DNA of 64,000 nt from Burkholderia sp. BCC0322 (lineage in GTDB: Bacteria > Pseudomonadota > Gammaproteobacteria > Burkholderiales > Burkholderiaceae). The position numbers and the translations under genes were made by a program. Location: positions 110,884 through 174,883 of the forward strand of contig NZ_CADFDU010000015.1 in the NCBI RefSeq assembly GCF_902833045.1, read 5' to 3'. The notes beneath the pieces were generated by a model. That model did no database searches, was not told the origin of the DNA, and was given only the letters and a program-made list of their open reading frames with translations. Of the stretch, positions 8,347-16,418 are shown piece by piece (positions within the stretch are counted from its first letter, which is position 1; each line of letters opens with the position of its first letter).

Positions 8347-11340
8347 TTACTGGCACGCTTCGCATTCGTCGAAGCCAGGATCGCCCGGACGCATCGTGCA
8401 CACCGGACCATCTGCCTCGACCGGTGCGAGTGCCGGTGCCGCGTTGACCGCGCCCGACGACGCAGCGCCGCCTGCCGCACCGAAGCCGCCAGCCGCGCCT
8501 TGCGCGCCGCCGCTACCCGAACCGCCGCCCGTCGGCACTGCGTTCAGCGCGCCGTGTGCGACCGTCGACTTCTCGACGTGCGTCGCCGCCATCGTGCGGA
8601 GGTAGTAGGTCGTCTTCAGGCCGCGCAGCCATGCGAGCTTGTAGACCTCGTCGAGCTTCTTGCCCGACGCGCCGCCCATGTAGATGTTCAGCGACTGCGC
8701 CTGGTCGATCCACTTCTGGCGACGCGATGCCGCTTCGACCAGCCACGTCGGGTCGACTTCGAACGCGGTCGCGTAGATCGCGCGCAGGTCGGCCGGGATA
8801 CGGTCGATGCGCGACAGCATGCCGTCGAAGTACTTCAGGTCGGCGACCATCACCTCGTCCCACAGGCCGCGCTCCTTCAGGTCGCGCACCAGGTACTCGT
8901 TCACCACCGTGAATTCGCCCGACAGGTTCGACTTCACGTACAGGTTCTGGAAGGTCGGCTCGATACAGGCCGACACCCCGATGATGTTCGAGATCGTCGC
9001 CGTCGGCGCGATCGCGACGCAGTTCGAGTTGCGCATGCCGTGCGCGGCGATCCGCGCACGCAGCGACGTCCAGTCGAGCGATTCGGAGGTGTCGACCTCG
9101 ACGTAGCCGCCGCGTGCTTCCGTCAGCAGCTTCAGCGTGTCCTGCGGGAGGATGCCGCGATCCCACAGCGAGCCGCGGTAGCTCGAGTAACGGCCACGCT
9201 CTTCGGCCAGCTCGGTCGACGCGTAGTACGCGTAGTAGCAGACCGCTTCCATCGAACGATCGGCGAACTCGACCGCCGCTTCCGACGCGTACGGCGTGCG
9301 CAGCAGGTGTAGGCAGTCCTGGAAGCCCATGATGCCCATGCCGACCGGGCGGTGCTTCAGGTTCGAGTTACGCGCCTTCGGCACCGCGTAATAGTTGATG
9401 TCGATCACGTTGTCGAGCATGCGCATCGCGACGCTGATCGTGCGCTTCAGCTTGTCGTGGTCGAGCGCGTAGCTGCCGTCGGCCTGCTTCACCAGGTGGG
9501 CGACGAGGTTCACCGAGCCGAGGTTGCACACCGCGATTTCGGTGTCGCTCGTGTTCAGCGTGATTTCCGTGCACAGGTTCGACGAGTGGACGACGCCGAC
9601 GTGCTGCTGCGGCGAGCGCACGTTGCACGGATCCTTGAACGTGATCCACGGGTGGCCCGTCTCGAACAGCATGCCGAGCATCTTGCGCCAGAGTTGCTGC
9701 GCCGGGATCTTCTTGAACAGCTTGATCTCGCCGCGCGCGACCTTCTCTTCGTAAGCCGTGTAAGCCTTCTCGAAATCGGCGCCGAACTTGTCGTGCAGGT
9801 CCGGGCAGGTCGACGGCGAGAACAGCGTCCAGTCGGCGCCTTCCATCACGCGCTTCATGAACAGGTCGGGAATCCAGTTCGCCGTGTTCATGTCGTGCGT
9901 ACGGCGGCGATCGTCGCCCGTGTTCTTGCGCAGCTCCAGGAACTCCTCGATGTCGAGGTGCCACGATTCGAGGTACGCGCAGACCGCGCCCTTGCGCTTG
10001 CCGCCCTGGTTGACCGCGACAGCCGTGTCGTTGACGACCTTCAGGAACGGCACCACGCCTTGCGACTTGCCGTTCGTACCCTTGATATGCGAGCCGAGTG
10101 CACGCACGCGCGTCCAGTCGTTGCCCAGGCCGCCGGCGAACTTCGACAGCAGCGCGTTTTCCTTCAGCGCTTCATAGATGCCGTCGAGATCGTCCGCGAC
10201 CGTCGTCAGGTAGCACGACGACAGCTGCGAACGGTGCGTGCCCGAGTTGAACAGCGTCGGCGTCGAGCTCATGAAGTCGAAGCTGGACAGCACGTTGTAG
10301 AACTCGATCGCGCGCGTTTCGCGGTCGATCTCGTTCAGCGACAGGCCCATCGCGACGCGCATGAAGAATGCCTGCGGCATTTCGATGCGGGCGCCGTCGA
10401 CGTGCAGGAAGTAGCGGTCGTACAGCGTCTGCAGGCCGAGGTAGCCGAACTGCAGGTCGCGGTTCGCGTCGAGCGCTTCGCCGAGGCGCTTCAGGTCGAA
10501 CTGCAGCAGTTTGTCGTCGAGCAGGCCGGCATCGACGCCGCGCTTCAGGAACTGCGGGAAGTATTCCGCGTAACGGGTCGACATCTCGGCCTGCACGACT
10601 TCCTCGCCGAGGATCTCGCGGCGGATCGTGTGCAGCAGGATGCGGGACGTGACCTGGCTGTATGCCGGATCCTTTTCGATCATCGTGCGCGCAGCCAGGA
10701 TCGCCGAGTCGTAGACCTGGCTCATCGGCACGCCGTCGTACAGGTTCTTCACCGTTTCCGCGACGATCGGGTCAGGGTTAACCGCAGCGCCGAGGCCGTC
10801 GCATGCCGACACGATCAGTGCACGCAGCGCGTTCAGGTCGAGCGGGCGCGTGACGCCGTTGTCGACGACGTTGATGCCGGTGCTCGCGTCGCCGCCGGCT
10901 GCCGCTGCTTCCTCGCCCGCATGCTGGCGCTCGAGGTGACGCTTCTCGCGATACAGCACGTACGCACGCGCAACGTTGTGCTCGCCGCCGCGCATCAGCG
11001 CGAGTTCGACCTGGTCCTGGATGTCTTCGATATGGAACGTACCGCCGTTCGGGCGGCTGCGCACGAGCGCGCGCACGACGTTCTGCGTCAGTTGCTCGAC
11101 CTGCTCGCGCACGCGCGCCGATGCCGCGCCCTGCCCGCCATTGACGGCCAGGAAAGCCTTGGTCACCGCAATCGCGATCTTCGAAGGTTCGAACGAGACG
11201 ACGCTGCCGTTGCGGCGGATCACCTTGTAATCGGCGAACGTGGCCTGCGGCGCGAGCGCCTTCGCGCCCTGTTCGGTCCCGCCGAGCGGACGGCTCGAGG
11301 CGCTCTCGTACTGGGACGTCGCGTTGTCGGTGGTTTGCAT
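8347..11340 (-). CDS. nrdA: Ribonucleotide reductase class Ia, alpha subunit with two ATP-cone regions
   Basis: Catalytic subunit that reduces ribonucleoside diphosphates. It has 997 residues, far longer than the E. coli enzyme (about 760). Residues about 38-138 form an ATP-cone (VIRRNGSVVSFEPSKIAIAV), and a second, cone-like region follows at about 165-245. The barrel domain has Cys376 (SSCYL), the triad Asn588-Cys590-Glu592 (SNLCTEI) and Cys605 (AVCNLGS). The radical-transfer pair TYYLRT and a C-terminal cysteine pair CEAC complete the set. The ATG at 11340 has AGGAG eight bases upstream; the frame continues 43 codons further but without support. Transcription is from an NrdR-boxed promoter about 310 bases upstream. 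Confidence 0.97.
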   Translation of the reverse strand: MQTTDNATSQYESASSRPLGGTEQGAKALAPQATFADYKVIRRNGSVVSFEPSKIAIAVTKAFLAVNGGQGAASARVREQVEQLTQNVVRALVRSRPNGGTFHIEDIQDQVELALMRGGEHNVARAYVLYREKRHLERQHAGEEAAAAGGDASTGINVVDNGVTRPLDLNALRALIVSACDGLGAAVNPDPIVAETVKNLYDGVPMSQVYDSAILAARTMIEKDPAYSQVTSRILLHTIRREILGEEVVQAEMSTRYAEYFPQFLKRGVDAGLLDDKLLQFDLKRLGEALDANRDLQFGYLGLQTLYDRYFLHVDGARIEMPQAFFMRVAMGLSLNEIDRETRAIEFYNVLSSFDFMSSTPTLFNSGTHRSQLSSCYLTTVADDLDGIYEALKENALLSKFAGGLGNDWTRVRALGSHIKGTNGKSQGVVPFLKVVNDTAVAVNQGGKRKGAVCAYLESWHLDIEEFLELRKNTGDDRRRTHDMNTANWIPDLFMKRVMEGADWTLFSPSTCPDLHDKFGADFEKAYTAYEEKVARGEIKLFKKIPAQQLWRKMLGMLFETGHPWITFKDPCNVRSPQQHVGVVHSSNLCTEITLNTSDTEIAVCNLGSVNLVAHLVKQADGSYALDHDKLKRTISVAMRMLDNVIDINYYAVPKARNSNLKHRPVGMGIMGFQDCLHLLRTPYASEAAVEFADRSMEAVCYYAYYASTELAEERGRYSSYRGSLWDRGILPQDTLKLLTEARGGYVEVDTSESLDWTSLRARIAAHGMRNSNCVAIAPTATISNIIGVSACIEPTFQNLYVKSNLSGEFTVVNEYLVRDLKERGLWDEVMVADLKYFDGMLSRIDRIPADLRAIYATAFEVDPTWLVEAASRRQKWIDQAQSLNIYMGGASGKKLDEVYKLAWLRGLKTTYYLRTMAATHVEKSTVAHGALNAVPTGGGSGSGGAQGAAGGFGAAGGAASSGAVNAAPALAPVEADGPVCTMRPGDPGFDECEACQ

Positions 11341-11627
11341 GTGCAAAGCTCCTGGTGTTGGATGGTGCGGAGAGAACCGCGGATTAAAACGAACGCTGCG
11401 CAACGCGGTGCGCGAGCGGTAAGAGGCGAGCGATGCGCCGGGGAAGCCGGTTCGGTCGATGCGCGACAACCGATTCGGTCGTGTGCTTCGTCATGTATAC
11501 CCTGCCCCGTCGAAGTTCGCTGCGCTGATCGCGCCGCCCGGACCGCCCGGCCTGACGCGCCGCCCTGAGAACCCTGTCCGCCGGCGTTGCCCGCCGGCCG
11601 GTGCCGCTCGGGTTTCCCCTGCGACAC

Positions 11628-11674
11628 ACACTATATCTAGTACAGAACCGCTCAACTGGCACCAAGTATAGTGG
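11628..11674. promoter_or_regulatory. Two NrdR boxes upstream of nrdA
   Basis: Box 1 is ACACTATATCTAGTAC (11628-11643) and box 2 is GCACCAAGTATAGTGG (11659-11674). Against the remembered NrdR consensus acaCwAtATaTwGtgt they match at about 13 and 11 of 16 positions. The boxes start exactly 31 bases apart, the helical spacing required for NrdR binding in known cases. Box 2 overlaps the predicted -10 element, so NrdR binding should block transcription. Confidence 0.85.
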
Positions 11675-11693
11675 ACATTCGGAGGACGTCCAA
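11665..11693 (-). promoter_or_regulatory. Sigma-70-type promoter of nrdA
   Basis: On the minus strand TTGGAC (complement of 11688-11693), a 17-base spacer, and TATACT (complement of 11665-11670). Predicted start of transcription is near 11658, giving a leader of roughly 310 bases. Confidence 0.75.
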
Positions 11694-11791
11694 ACGGATA
11701 ATTTGCGATGGAGGTCTTGACATCGCCCACGCGCAGACACGACAAGGCATTGGTCGGAGAAAAAACTTTCTCCGGTCAAAAAACCCCGCGA

Positions 11792-12382
11792 TCAGTGCTG
11801 ACGGAAAGGAAAGTATTCGGCGGAAAAACCGGCATCGCTCGCGAAGCGTTGCCAATCGAAATGCGGGCCCGGGTCGGTCTTGCGGCCCGGCGCGACGTCC
11901 GAGTGCCCCGCGAATGCGTCGACCGGGTAGCGTGCCGCGAGCGTGCGGCAGAGCACCGCGAGCATCGCATACTGCGCGTCGTCGAACGGCACGTCGTCCG
12001 CGCCTTCGAGCTCGATGCCGATCGAGAAGTCGTTGCAGCGCGGCCGGCCGAAGAACTCGGACGAGCCCGCGTGCCATGCGCGCTCGTCGCACGACACGAA
12101 CTGCACGAGTTCGCCGTTACGGCGGATCAGGAAGTGCGCGGACACGCGTACGCCGCGCAGGTGGCTCTGGTAATAGGGGTGCGCATCGCAGTCGAGACGA
12201 TTCAGGAACAGCGCCTCGATCGCATCGCCGCCGAATTCGCCGGGCGGCAGGCTGATGTTGTGGACGACCACGAGCGTCGGCACCGCGCCAGCGGGCCGCA
12301 TCTCGAAGTTCGGCGACGGCGCATGGCGCGCTTCGCGCACCCAGCCGTTCGCGTCGACCGACAGCAGCGGCGCGTCGCTCAT
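11792..12382 (-). CDS. ampD: 1,6-anhydro-N-acetylmuramyl-L-alanine amidase
   Basis: Cytoplasmic zinc amidase that cleaves the stem peptide from anhydro-muropeptides in peptidoglycan recycling, and thereby controls the inducers of AmpR-regulated beta-lactamases. The 196 residues fit the family. Zinc ligands are visible as the His in LVVVHNISLPP, and as the His and Asp in FAGHSDVAPGRKTDPGPHF. No signal peptide is present, consistent with cytosolic AmpD. Its start overlaps the end of the preceding small gene by four bases, so translation is probably coupled. Confidence 0.95.
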   Translation of the reverse strand: MSDAPLLSVDANGWVREARHAPSPNFEMRPAGAVPTLVVVHNISLPPGEFGGDAIEALFLNRLDCDAHPYYQSHLRGVRVSAHFLIRRNGELVQFVSCDERAWHAGSSEFFGRPRCNDFSIGIELEGADDVPFDDAQYAMLAVLCRTLAARYPVDAFAGHSDVAPGRKTDPGPHFDWQRFASDAGFSAEYFPFRQH

Positions 12383-12690
12383 CGTGCGTCGCGACCGCTT
12401 GTCCGCGCGGCGTGGCGCTGCGCGTGCTCGGCGCTGCAGAAGTATTCACCGCCCGCGGCGACCGCATCGCCCTTCGGCGCATGCACGCCGCATTCGGCGC
12501 AGCGCACCATCGGCTCGGGCAGCGAGCGAGCGTCGCCGCTCGGGCGCGCGGCACCCGCGCCGCCGGGCGTACCGTCGTAGCCGGCACCGCGGCCGGTGCG
12601 CGCCTGCGCGTGCTCCTGGGCCTGGCGCAGCTTGCGCGCAATCCACGAACCCGCGAAAAAGAGAAGAATCAGGAGAAGAATCTGTCGCAT
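12379..12690 (-). CDS. Small PP0621-family membrane-anchored protein with a C-terminal CxxC/Cys-His motif
   Basis: 103 residues. An N-terminal hydrophobic segment (MRQILLLILLFFAGSWIA) is followed by a Gly/Pro/Arg linker and a small putative zinc-binding C-terminus (RCAECG ... FCSAEHAQRH). This layout resembles the uncharacterised PP0621 family found next to ampD and cytochrome-assembly genes. The longer frame starting at 12813 is rejected because it runs into the upstream gene and reads as non-coding there. Function unknown. Confidence 0.8.
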   Translation of the reverse strand: MRQILLLILLFFAGSWIARKLRQAQEHAQARTGRGAGYDGTPGGAGAARPSGDARSLPEPMVRCAECGVHAPKGDAVAAGGEYFCSAEHAQRHAARTSGRDAR

Positions 12691-12703
12691 CGGAAACCTG
12701 CGT

Positions 12704-13597
12704 TCAAACCACGGAACGGTGTAGCAGCACCTCGAAAACGAACCGGCTGCCGACATACGCGAGCAGCAGCGCGGCGAACGACACGAGCACCCAGCGCGCG
12801 GCACCCCGGCCACGCCAGCCCGACGTCTTGCGGGCGACCAGCAGGCCGCCGAACATCAGCCACGACAGGATCGCGAATACCGTCTTGTGGTCGAGCCGCA
12901 ACGCGCGCGCGTCGACCTGCTCGCTGAACAGGATGCCCGACGCGAGCGTCAGCGTGAGCAGCACGAAGCCGGCGCCGATCAGGCGGAACAGCAGCTTCTC
13001 GAGCGTGAGCAACGGCGGCAGCGTCTCGAGCCAGCTCGCGATCCAACCCGTCGAGCCGTCGCGCCCGCCGCGCCTCAGCGACTGCAGGCGCCGCTCGACC
13101 ATCAGCATCAGGATCGCGTGCAGCGCCGCGATCGCGAACAGGCCATACGCGATGTTCGCGATCAGGAAATGCAGCTTGAACAGCGGTGCTGCGGCATAGG
13201 GAAGCACCCGCACGCCGCCGAACACGAGCGGCAGCAGCGACGCGCCGCACGCGAGCGGCAATACCAGCAGGCGCAGGCTGTCGAGCGGGAAGAAGAAGCT
13301 CTCGATCCAGTAGATGCCGGCGCCGAGCCAGAACATCGCGGACAGCGCGAACGCGAAGCCGAACACCATCGCGTCGTTCGGAAAGATCGTCATGTGGAGC
13401 AGCACGCCGTGCGCGACGAGCGCGGCAAACAGCAGCGCGCGGCCGGCCCCGCTCATTCCGGACGCGGCGGACGCGGGAACCGGCACGGCCGGCACGCTCG
13501 CGACGAGCGGCGTCGCGCCCTGGCGGTGCGTGCGCCAGCCTGCGACGGCGAGGCCGCCGTACAGGAATGCGGTGAGGGCATACAGTACAATATCCAT
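12704..13597 (-). CDS. CcsA/YpjD-type cytochrome c assembly membrane protein
   Basis: 297 residues of mostly hydrophobic sequence with about eight predicted transmembrane segments, matching the CcsA-like (cytochrome c assembly) family annotated as YpjD in proteobacteria. The family is related to haem-handling proteins, but YpjD itself has no firmly shown activity. It stands divergently from ffh with about 90 bases between the two starts. That gene pair is a common proteobacterial arrangement and supports the call. Confidence 0.88.
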   Translation of the reverse strand: MDIVLYALTAFLYGGLAVAGWRTHRQGATPLVASVPAVPVPASAASGMSGAGRALLFAALVAHGVLLHMTIFPNDAMVFGFAFALSAMFWLGAGIYWIESFFFPLDSLRLLVLPLACGASLLPLVFGGVRVLPYAAAPLFKLHFLIANIAYGLFAIAALHAILMLMVERRLQSLRRGGRDGSTGWIASWLETLPPLLTLEKLLFRLIGAGFVLLTLTLASGILFSEQVDARALRLDHKTVFAILSWLMFGGLLVARKTSGWRGRGAARWVLVSFAALLLAYVGSRFVFEVLLHRSVV

Positions 13598-13686
13598 GTT
13601 CGAAGTTTACACTAGGCCCCCTTCCCGCGACGGCTCCCTTTGTTCGGTTCCGCCGCGCCTTCGGGCCCCACTGTCCACCGCTCCCC

Positions 13687-15054
13687 ATGCTCGACAATCT
13701 CACTCAACGGATGGCGCGCGTCGTCAAGACGCTGCGCGGCGAGGCCCGGCTTACCGAGGCGAACACGCAGGAGATGCTCCGCGAGGTGCGTCTCGCACTG
13801 CTGGAGGCCGACGTTTCGCTGCCGGTCGTCCGCGAATTCATCGCCAAGGTCAAGGAAAAGGCGCTCGGCGAAGAAGTGATCAGCAGCCTGTCGCCGGGTC
13901 AGGCGCTGGTCGGCGTGGTCCAGAAGGAACTGACCGCCGTGATCGGCGGCGACTACGAAGGCAAGGCTGCCGAGCTGAACCTCGCGGTCACGCCGCCCGC
14001 CGTGATCCTGATGGCCGGCCTGCAGGGCGCAGGCAAGACCACGACCGCCGGCAAGCTCGCGAAGCTGCTGCGCGAGAAGTACAAGAAGAAAGTGCTGACC
14101 GTGTCGTGCGACGTGTATCGCCCGGCCGCCATCATGCAGCTGAAAACGGTGAGCGAACAGGTCGGCGCCGACTTCTTCCCGTCCACGCCGGACCAGAAGC
14201 CCGTCGACATCGCGGTCGCGGCCGTCGACTGGGCGAAGCGCCACTACCATGACGTGCTGATCGTCGACACGGCCGGCCGCCTCGGCATCGACGAGGCGAT
14301 GATGCAGGAAATCGCCGCGCTGCACGGCACGCTGAAGCCGGCCGAAACGCTGTTCGTCGTCGACGCGATGCTCGGCCAGGACGCGGTCAACACCGCGAAG
14401 GCGTTTAACGACACACTGCCGCTCACCGGCGTCGTGCTGACCAAGCTCGACGGCGATTCGCGCGGCGGCGCCGCGCTGTCGGTGCGTCACGTCACGGGCA
14501 AGCCGATCAAGTTCGTAGGCGTCGCCGAGAAGCTCGACGGCCTCGAGGTGTTCCACCCCGACCGGATGGCGAACCGGATCCTCGGGATGGGCGACATCCT
14601 CGCGCTCGTCGAGGAAGCGCAGCGCGGCGTCGACGTGCAGGCCGCACAGAAGCTCGCCGACAAGGTCAAGAAAGGCGGCGACTTCGACCTGAACGATTTC
14701 CGCGCGCAGATCTCGCAGATGAAGAACATGGGCGGCCTGTCGTCGTTGATGGACAAGCTGCCCGCGCAATTCCAGCAGGCGGCGGCCGGCGCTGACATGG
14801 GCCAGGCCGAAAAGCAGATCCGCCGGATGGAAGGCATCATCAGCTCGATGACACCCGCCGAGCGCGCGAAACCCGAGATCATCAAGGCGACGCGCAAGCG
14901 CCGCATTGCAGCCGGCGCGGGCGTGCCGGTGCAGGAAGTCAACCGGATGCTGAACCAGTACGACCAGATGCGTACGATGATGAAGAAGCTGAAGGGCGGC
15001 AACATGCAGAAGATGATGCGCGGCCTGAAGGGCATGATGCCCGGCATGCGCTGA
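13687..15054 (+). CDS. ffh: Signal recognition particle protein Ffh
   Basis: GTPase of the signal recognition particle. It binds signal sequences as they leave the ribosome and targets the complex to FtsY at the membrane. 455 residues: N domain (1-95), G domain with P-loop GLQGAGKTTT (about 112), DTAGRL and TKLDGD, then the methionine-rich M domain (from about 310, ending MQKMMRGLKGMMPGMR) that binds 4.5S RNA and signal peptides. Confidence 0.98.
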   Translation: MLDNLTQRMARVVKTLRGEARLTEANTQEMLREVRLALLEADVSLPVVREFIAKVKEKALGEEVISSLSPGQALVGVVQKELTAVIGGDYEGKAAELNLAVTPPAVILMAGLQGAGKTTTAGKLAKLLREKYKKKVLTVSCDVYRPAAIMQLKTVSEQVGADFFPSTPDQKPVDIAVAAVDWAKRHYHDVLIVDTAGRLGIDEAMMQEIAALHGTLKPAETLFVVDAMLGQDAVNTAKAFNDTLPLTGVVLTKLDGDSRGGAALSVRHVTGKPIKFVGVAEKLDGLEVFHPDRMANRILGMGDILALVEEAQRGVDVQAAQKLADKVKKGGDFDLNDFRAQISQMKNMGGLSSLMDKLPAQFQQAAAGADMGQAEKQIRRMEGIISSMTPAERAKPEIIKATRKRRIAAGAGVPVQEVNRMLNQYDQMRTMMKKLKGGNMQKMMRGLKGMMPGMR

Positions 15055-15148
15055 TTCCGCCCATCGGCCGGCGCGCGGGTTTTTGCCGTAGCGCGCGCCG
15101 TCCGTTCTGCTTCATTCTTATTTGTATACCGACTGCCCGCCAGAACAC

Positions 15149-15700
15149 ATGAACCGCGAAGAAGCCCTCCACATATTCAACCACTCCGAAGAGATCGTCT
15201 CGGCCGACGCCGTCAATGCGTCGATCTCCCGGATGGCCGACGCGATCCGCGCCGAGATCGGCGATGCGTTCCCGCTCGTTCTCTCGGTGATGGGCGGCGC
15301 CGCGGTGTTTACCGGGATGCTGCTGCCGCATCTCGATTTCCCGCTGGAATTCGACTATATCCACCTGACCCGCTATCGCAATACGACGCAGGGCAGCCCG
15401 GAAATGCACTGGCGCGTCGCGCCGCGCGAATCGGTGAAGGACCGGATCGTGCTCGTGCTCGACGACATCCTCGACGAAGGCGAGACGATGGCCGCGATCC
15501 GCGACCGCATCCTCGACATGGGCGCGCAGCGCTTCATGTCGGCTGTGCTGTGCGAGAAGACGCTCGCGAAGGCGAAGCCGCTGCACCCCGACTTCTGCGG
15601 CTTCTCGGTGCCCGACCGCTACGTGTTCGGCTGCGGGATGGATGCGAAAGGTTACTGGCGCAACCTGCCGACGATCCGTGCGCTGACCACGAACGTCTGA
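15149..15700 (+). CDS. hpt: Hypoxanthine-guanine phosphoribosyltransferase
   Basis: Purine salvage enzyme that converts hypoxanthine or guanine with PRPP to IMP or GMP. 183 residues. The PRPP-binding motif IVLVLDDILDEGETM is near residue 100, with the loop MGGAAVFTGM earlier. The ATG at 15149 gives MNREEALHIF; a TTG nine codons earlier is possible but has no ribosome site. It lies 94 bases after ffh and ends in a strong terminator. Confidence 0.93.
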   Translation: MNREEALHIFNHSEEIVSADAVNASISRMADAIRAEIGDAFPLVLSVMGGAAVFTGMLLPHLDFPLEFDYIHLTRYRNTTQGSPEMHWRVAPRESVKDRIVLVLDDILDEGETMAAIRDRILDMGAQRFMSAVLCEKTLAKAKPLHPDFCGFSVPDRYVFGCGMDAKGYWRNLPTIRALTTNV

Positions 15701-15728
15701 GCGCCCCGCTCCGCACTATATAAATAGA

Positions 15729-15763
15729 AAGCGGCGCTCCGGTTTCCCGGAGCGCCGCTTTTA
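15729..15763 (+). terminator. Terminator after hpt, shared with the convergent marC-family gene
   Basis: A 12-bp GC stem GCGGCGCTCCGG/CCGGAGCGCCGC with loop TTTC is followed by TTTTATT on the plus strand. The minus strand side (TTTCTATTTA) is also T-rich, so it may work both ways. Confidence 0.88.
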
Positions 15764-15794
15764 TTGGGGCGTCTTGGGTATGCGCCGCCCCGCG

Positions 15795-16397
15795 CTACAG
15801 CTGGTGCACGAACGCACGGATGCCGCCCAGCATCATCTCGACCGAAATCGCGACGAGCACGAGGCCCATCAGCCGCTCGAACGCCGCGACGGTCCGCTCG
15901 CCGATCCATTGCTGGATACGCTCGGCCAGCACCAGCGTCACCGCGCAGACGATCATCGTGACCGTCAGCGCGCCGACCCACTCGAGCATCTTGCCGGGCC
16001 CCTGCGACGTCAACAGCATCACCGTCGCGAGCGCGGACGGCCCGGCGAGCGCCGGAATCGCGAGCGGCACGATGAACGGCTCGCCACCCGCACGCGGATC
16101 GTTGCCGAGCGCGCCATCCGGGTGCGGGAAGATCATCCGCAGCGCGATCAGGAACAGCACGATCCCGCCGCCGAGCCGCAGCGACAGGTCGGTGAGGCTC
16201 ATCATTCGCAGGAAGCGGTCGCCGACCAGCATGAAGAACAGCAGGATCACGAACGCGATCCCCACTTCACGCAGGATCAGCTTTACGCGCCGCTCGCGCG
16301 GCACGTCCCGCATCGCCGAAATGAACAGCGGGATGTTGCCGAGCGGATCGGTGATCAGCACCAGGAGCACGGTGGCCGACAGGAAGGTGTATTCCAC
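15795..16397 (-). CDS. MarC-family integral membrane protein
   Basis: 200 residues with about six hydrophobic segments. MarC-family features are visible: DPLGNIPLFISAM near the N-terminus, LGGGIVLFLIALRMI in the middle, and VPLAIPALAGPSALAT after the third segment. The family (MarC/YhgN/SNARE-like) has no proven transport substrate. The old link to multiple antibiotic resistance was not upheld. It lies 21 bases after proS on the same strand and is probably cotranscribed. Confidence 0.9.
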   Translation of the reverse strand: MEYTFLSATVLLVLITDPLGNIPLFISAMRDVPRERRVKLILREVGIAFVILLFFMLVGDRFLRMMSLTDLSLRLGGGIVLFLIALRMIFPHPDGALGNDPRAGGEPFIVPLAIPALAGPSALATVMLLTSQGPGKMLEWVGALTVTMIVCAVTLVLAERIQQWIGERTVAAFERLMGLVLVAISVEMMLGGIRAFVHQL

Positions 16398-16418
16398 CGT
16401 GTTCCCCGGTCGGTGCGC

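Larger units (their letters stand above)
11341..11791. other. 451-bp region between nrdA and ampD: nrd promoter and long leader
   Basis: It holds the nrdA promoter and NrdR boxes (11628-11693). The predicted 5' leader of about 310 bases is GC-rich with local inverted repeats, for example GCCGGC/GCCGGC around 11579-11597. The downstream side of ampD has an A/T-rich hairpin CGGAGAAA/TTTCTCCG (11755-11774) that is only a weak terminator candidate. No coding region was recognised. Confidence 0.6.

Noticed and set aside
9352-11568. Plus-strand open frame of 738 codons opposite nrdA
   Set aside because: nrdA is certain on the minus strand. The plus reading is an Arg/Val-rich mirror with no motif.
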